DNA of 29,154 nt, from positions 1 to 29,154 of the IMG/VR virus record IMGVR_UViG_3300044911_002177; one strand, written 5' to 3'. Below the pieces are notes generated by a model. It was not told the DNA's origin. It did no database searches and worked only from the letters and a program-made list of their open reading frames with translations. How positions within the stretch are numbered: position 1 is the stretch's first letter; every line of letters begins with the position of its first letter. A program made the translations under genes and the position numbers. Origin of the DNA: a virus. Below, piece after piece: positions 27,807 to 29,154 of this stretch.

Positions 27807-28074
27807 CAAGTATTCCAAACCAGAGTTACGCGAAGGTATTAAAGATCGCGTAATGGCCGGCTCCAAGGGTGGCAAGCCGGGTCAATGGAGTGCACGCAAA
27901 GCCCAGCTTGTTGCTCAGCAATATGAGAAAGCAGGCGGTGGATACAAGGGCGGCAAGGGTGAAAAGCAAAAGTCTCTAGAGAAGTGGGGTAAAGAAAAGT
28001 GGCAGACCAAAGACGAGTACGAGAAACGCGGTAAGGCTAAAGCTGCAGCCAAGAGGTATAAAGATGGCGAGTGA
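27790..28074 (+). CDS. DUF5872-like basic protein
   Basis: The GTG at 27790 gives 94 residues. GSKGGKPGQWSARKAQLVAQQYEKAGGGYKGGK and SLEKWGKEKWQTKDEYEKRGKAKAAAKRY (in pieces here) match the DUF5872 pattern: KGG-x-GxWSARKxQL, GGGYKGxK and SLxKWxxEKW. This family is known from cyanophages and large algal DNA viruses and has unknown function. It is about 30% Lys/Arg, so DNA or RNA binding, perhaps in the packaged genome, is likely. It overlaps the next gene by 11 nt. Confidence 0.75.
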   Translation: MAQDDSKYSKPELREGIKDRVMAGSKGGKPGQWSARKAQLVAQQYEKAGGGYKGGKGEKQKSLEKWGKEKWQTKDEYEKRGKAKAAAKRYKDGE

Positions 28075-28273
28075 TAAAGCAATTCAATCTGGCTACACTA
28101 AGCGCTACCTACCAGAGAAAGCGTGGGCCTCATTATCTAAAGAAGAACGTGAGGAGACTGATCGCAAGAAACGCGCTGGCAGTAGAGAAGGAAAACAATT
28201 TGTACCTAACACTGAGACCGCAAAGAAAGCTGGCAAAGCAGCCCGTGCATCTAAACGTTATAAAGACAAATAG
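28064..28273 (+). CDS. Small basic DUF5872-associated protein, 69 aa
   Basis: The ATG lies within the end of the DUF5872-like gene. YTKRYLPEKAWASLSKEEREETDRKKRAGSREGKQFVPNTE is the core (quoted in part: TKRYLPEKAW, TDRKKRAGS, FVPNT), followed by an Ala/Lys end that closes in KRYKDK, the same end as the previous protein (KRYKDG). The RYLPxxAW-xLS-xE-xxTDRKKR pattern also occurs in large algal viruses next to, or fused to, DUF5872. The two adjacent genes look like halves of that arrangement. Probably a nucleic-acid-binding protein. Confidence 0.7.
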   Translation: MASDKAIQSGYTKRYLPEKAWASLSKEEREETDRKKRAGSREGKQFVPNTETAKKAGKAARASKRYKDK

Positions 28274-28279
28274 CTCACG

Positions 28280-28285
28280 TATACT
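28280..28285 (+). promoter_or_regulatory. -10 element TATACT
   Basis: TATACT ends 21 nt before the ATG at 28307; the downstream AATAAAGA resembles the start of the shared 14-mer at 16027. No -35 box seen. Confidence 0.4.
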
Positions 28286-28306
28286 TAATAAAGATTCCCG
28301 ATCATC

Positions 28307-28453
28307 ATGGAAAAGAAAAAAGCTATTCCCCCCAAGAAAGCTACGTCTTCTGCTAAAGGCAAAGCTGGTGTATCTGATAAGCAAGCTGAAGCTCGTGAAA
28401 AGTTTAAAGAAATGATTGCCAAGAAAAAAGCAACCGCTGCTAAAAAGAAATAA
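28307..28453 (+). CDS. Lysine-rich 48-aa protein
   Basis: MEKKKAIPPKKATSSAKGKAG starts a peptide with about 40% Lys that ends TAAKKK. It resembles a histone tail in composition and is probably disordered when free and DNA-bound in the cell or particle. It has its own -10 element. No other family feature. Confidence 0.6.
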   Translation: MEKKKAIPPKKATSSAKGKAGVSDKQAEAREKFKEMIAKKKATAAKKK

Positions 28454-28463
28454 GGTATCGCGC

Positions 28464-28469
28464 TATACT
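28464..28469 (+). promoter_or_regulatory. -10 element TATACT driving a gene-free segment
   Basis: TATACT lies 10 nt after the stop of the Lys-rich gene, and the next gene does not begin until 28586, after a strong terminator. It is therefore the expected start of a short RNA at about 28476. Confidence 0.4.
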
Positions 28470-28475
28470 TTCAGT

Positions 28476-28559
28476 GCTCAATACACACGTCTCGTCCCCG
28501 TAGGTATTGGCGGTAAGTAGTCAGTTTTAAATCTCGGCTTGAGCAACCGAGATTTTTTT
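28476..28559 (+). ncRNA. Candidate small RNA, about 84 nt
   Basis: The segment is bounded by a -10 element (28464-28469) and an intrinsic terminator (28529-28559) and has no ORF longer than about 9 codons. The region before the terminator is C/G-rich with CGTCTCGTCCCCG and a possible pairing of TACC/GGTA type around GTAGGTATTGGCGGTAAG. It could be a phage small RNA or simply the 3' end of read-through from upstream. Evidence is arrangement only. Confidence 0.4.
28529..28559 (+). terminator. Strong rho-independent terminator
   Basis: AAATCTCGG (28529-28537) pairs perfectly with CCGAGATTT (28547-28555) over a 9-nt loop and continues into T residues to 28559. It ends transcription of the small-gene run and the candidate small RNA. 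Confidence 0.92.
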
Positions 28560-28567
28560 GTTAGAAT
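28539..28567 (+). promoter_or_regulatory. Promoter TTGAGC-17-TAGAAT inside the terminator
   Basis: TTGAGC (28539-28544, in the terminator loop), a 17-bp spacer and TAGAAT (28562-28567) lie 18 nt before the ATG at 28586. The same DNA therefore ends one transcript and begins the next. Confidence 0.5.
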
Positions 28568-28585
28568 ATGTTTTTAAACATAAAC

Positions 28586-28873
28586 ATGACACGCGACAAT
28601 TTTGGTGGCCGCCCTGGCAAACCTTCAATCAATAAACCCAGCTCTGGTGGCGGCGGCAAAGGTAAAGGTAAAGGCTCTGCTACCCCTTCAATTAACAAAC
28701 CTAGCTCTAGCAGCGGTGGCAAAGGTAAAGGCTCTGCTACCCCTTCAATTAACAAACCTAGCTCTAGCAGCGGTGGCAGAGGTAAAGGCCCTGGCAACCC
28801 TTCAATTAACAAACCTAGCTCTAGCAGCGGCGGTGGCAAAGTTAAAGGTAAACCCGGTGCACCTACATGGTAA
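28586..28873 (+). CDS. Low-complexity repeat protein with PSINKPSS units, 95 aa
   Basis: The ATG at 28586 is preferred; the ATG at 28568 overlaps the promoter. The protein begins MTRDNFGGRPGKPSINKPSS and has four units PSINKPSSSSGG followed by KGKGSAT-like Gly/Lys linkers, ending GKPGAPTW. The period is 19 residues in the last three units. It is basic, disordered and of no known family. Gly/Ser/Lys repeats with Pro suggest binding of nucleic acid or a linker role. It closes the small basic gene group. Confidence 0.65.
   Translation: MTRDNFGGRPGKPSINKPSSGGGGKGKGKGSATPSINKPSSSSGGKGKGSATPSINKPSSSSGGRGKGPGNPSINKPSSSSGGGKVKGKPGAPTW
28622..28855 (+). repeat. Tandem 57-nt repeat encoding PSINKPSS units
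   Basis: Units begin at 28622, 28685, 28742 and 28799 (spacing 63, 57, 57 nt). The second and third units are almost identical base for base, and the first differs most, which suggests recent in-frame duplication. Confidence 0.88.
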
Positions 28874-28878
28874 AAACA

Positions 28879-29154
28879 TTAAATAAGTTTGTTATAATTC
28901 TGAGTGATAGAGGCCAGGTCCCTGTGCGCGTTAGGCACATAGCCTAGAAGGCGACACACCTGGTCCATCACACAACCCATACTGCTTTGTTGGTATGGCG
29001 CAGCGCATGGACCGGAAATTTCTAGTCGCCGCGCTTGCATAAAGGAGTAGTCCACCTTTGAGCCGGGGACCCATTTGGCAAGCTCGACGGACTCTGTATG
29101 TAAAGCCCTGAAGCGAGTCAGGTTTTGCAACCTGGCAACATACAGCAACACCCC
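28879..29154 (-). CDS. Hypothetical protein, C-terminal part, runs off window
   Basis: An open minus-strand frame enters from the right edge and stops at 28879. The visible ~91 residues include RLQNLTRFRALHTESVELAKWVPGSK, DYSFMQARRLEISGPC and MDQVCRLLGYVPNAHRDLASI. The composition is protein-like, with three Cys and no membrane helix. No family recognised. It converges with the repeat-protein gene. The DNA also has notable self-complementarity (28904-28971 and 29093-29145), so a structured element cannot be excluded. Confidence 0.45.
   Translation of the reverse strand, partial: GVLLYVARLQNLTRFRALHTESVELAKWVPGSKVDYSFMQARRLEISGPCAAPYQQSSMGCVMDQVCRLLGYVPNAHRDLASITQNYNKLI
28893..28898 (+). promoter_or_regulatory. 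-10 element TATAAT facing the minus-strand gene end
   Basis: A perfect TATAAT on the plus strand lies just after the stop of the minus-strand gene. No plus-strand gene follows within the window, so a product would be antisense to that gene or a structured RNA beginning near 28905. Confidence 0.3.

Noticed and set aside
28568-28585. ATG at 28568 as start of the repeat protein
   Set aside because: It lies directly after the -10 element, upstream of the expected transcript start.
1-29154. Integrated prophage or mobile island
   Set aside because: No integrase, transposase, tRNA-derived att site or flanking host genes are visible; the whole window reads as phage.

Overview
This window looks like part of a tailed-phage genome that infects a phycobilisome-bearing cyanobacterium, most likely a Synechococcus-type host. 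Phage hallmarks are virion and tail-fibre genes, three unrelated cell-wall hydrolases, a primase-helicase, a PD-(D/E)xK nuclease, dCTP deaminase, HNH endonucleases and dense, overlapping small genes. The cyanobacterial link comes from host-derived auxiliary genes: a high-light-inducible protein (26324-26563), S-adenosylmethionine decarboxylase speD (21877-22236), a NblA-like phycobilisome-degradation adaptor (7177-7479) and a 44-residue protein ending in the CP12 GAPDH-binding motif (18091-18225). No integrase, tRNA, rRNA, CRISPR array or insertion sequence was seen.

Layout. Positions 2-7479 are mostly plus strand: a lambda-R-like lysozyme domain (5' truncated), several virion-type proteins, an isolated minus-strand HTH gene with its own promoter and terminator, an HNH nuclease, a 735-residue protein, small basic proteins, a GH24 endolysin and the NblA-like gene. 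Positions 7467-10932 are a minus-strand block: DUF3310 protein, an overlapping ORF, dcd, a Dam-like methylase with a degraded catalytic motif, two unknown proteins and a HTH protein; one small plus-strand gene (8141-8467) interrupts it. Positions 10986-17896 return to plus: a membrane protein, a 1535-residue tail fibre, small virion-type genes and a GH73-C39 two-domain peptidoglycan hydrolase.

Positions 17897-26170 are minus: small proteins, the CP12-like gene, a probable virion protein, two HNH-like genes, then a 450-bp non-coding region, then glycosyltransferase, speD, PrimPol-SF3 primase-helicase, two small genes and a RecB-like nuclease. The non-coding region (20126-20580) is the most striking structure in the window. 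It holds seven copies of a 13-bp iteron (TATAGCKGNAAAN); six are arranged as mirror pairs around one centre (about 20350.5), with the inner pair carried on a long inverted repeat of 61-nt arms. I read it as a candidate replication origin served by the primase-helicase encoded nearby.

Positions 26223-28873 are plus: an overlapping operon of a one-helix peptide, hli, a 53-residue acidic protein and a methyltransferase, then a run of small lysine-rich proteins including two DUF5872-like ones, a candidate small RNA with its own promoter and terminator, and a repeat protein. A minus-strand gene runs off the right end.

Many genes start 7-35 nt downstream of a -10-like hexamer (TATAAT, TATACT, TAGAAT, TAAAAT), mostly without a convincing -35 box. 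This suggests a common phage-specific promoter class with very short leaders. Protein-function statements rest on motifs read by eye; no database search was possible.
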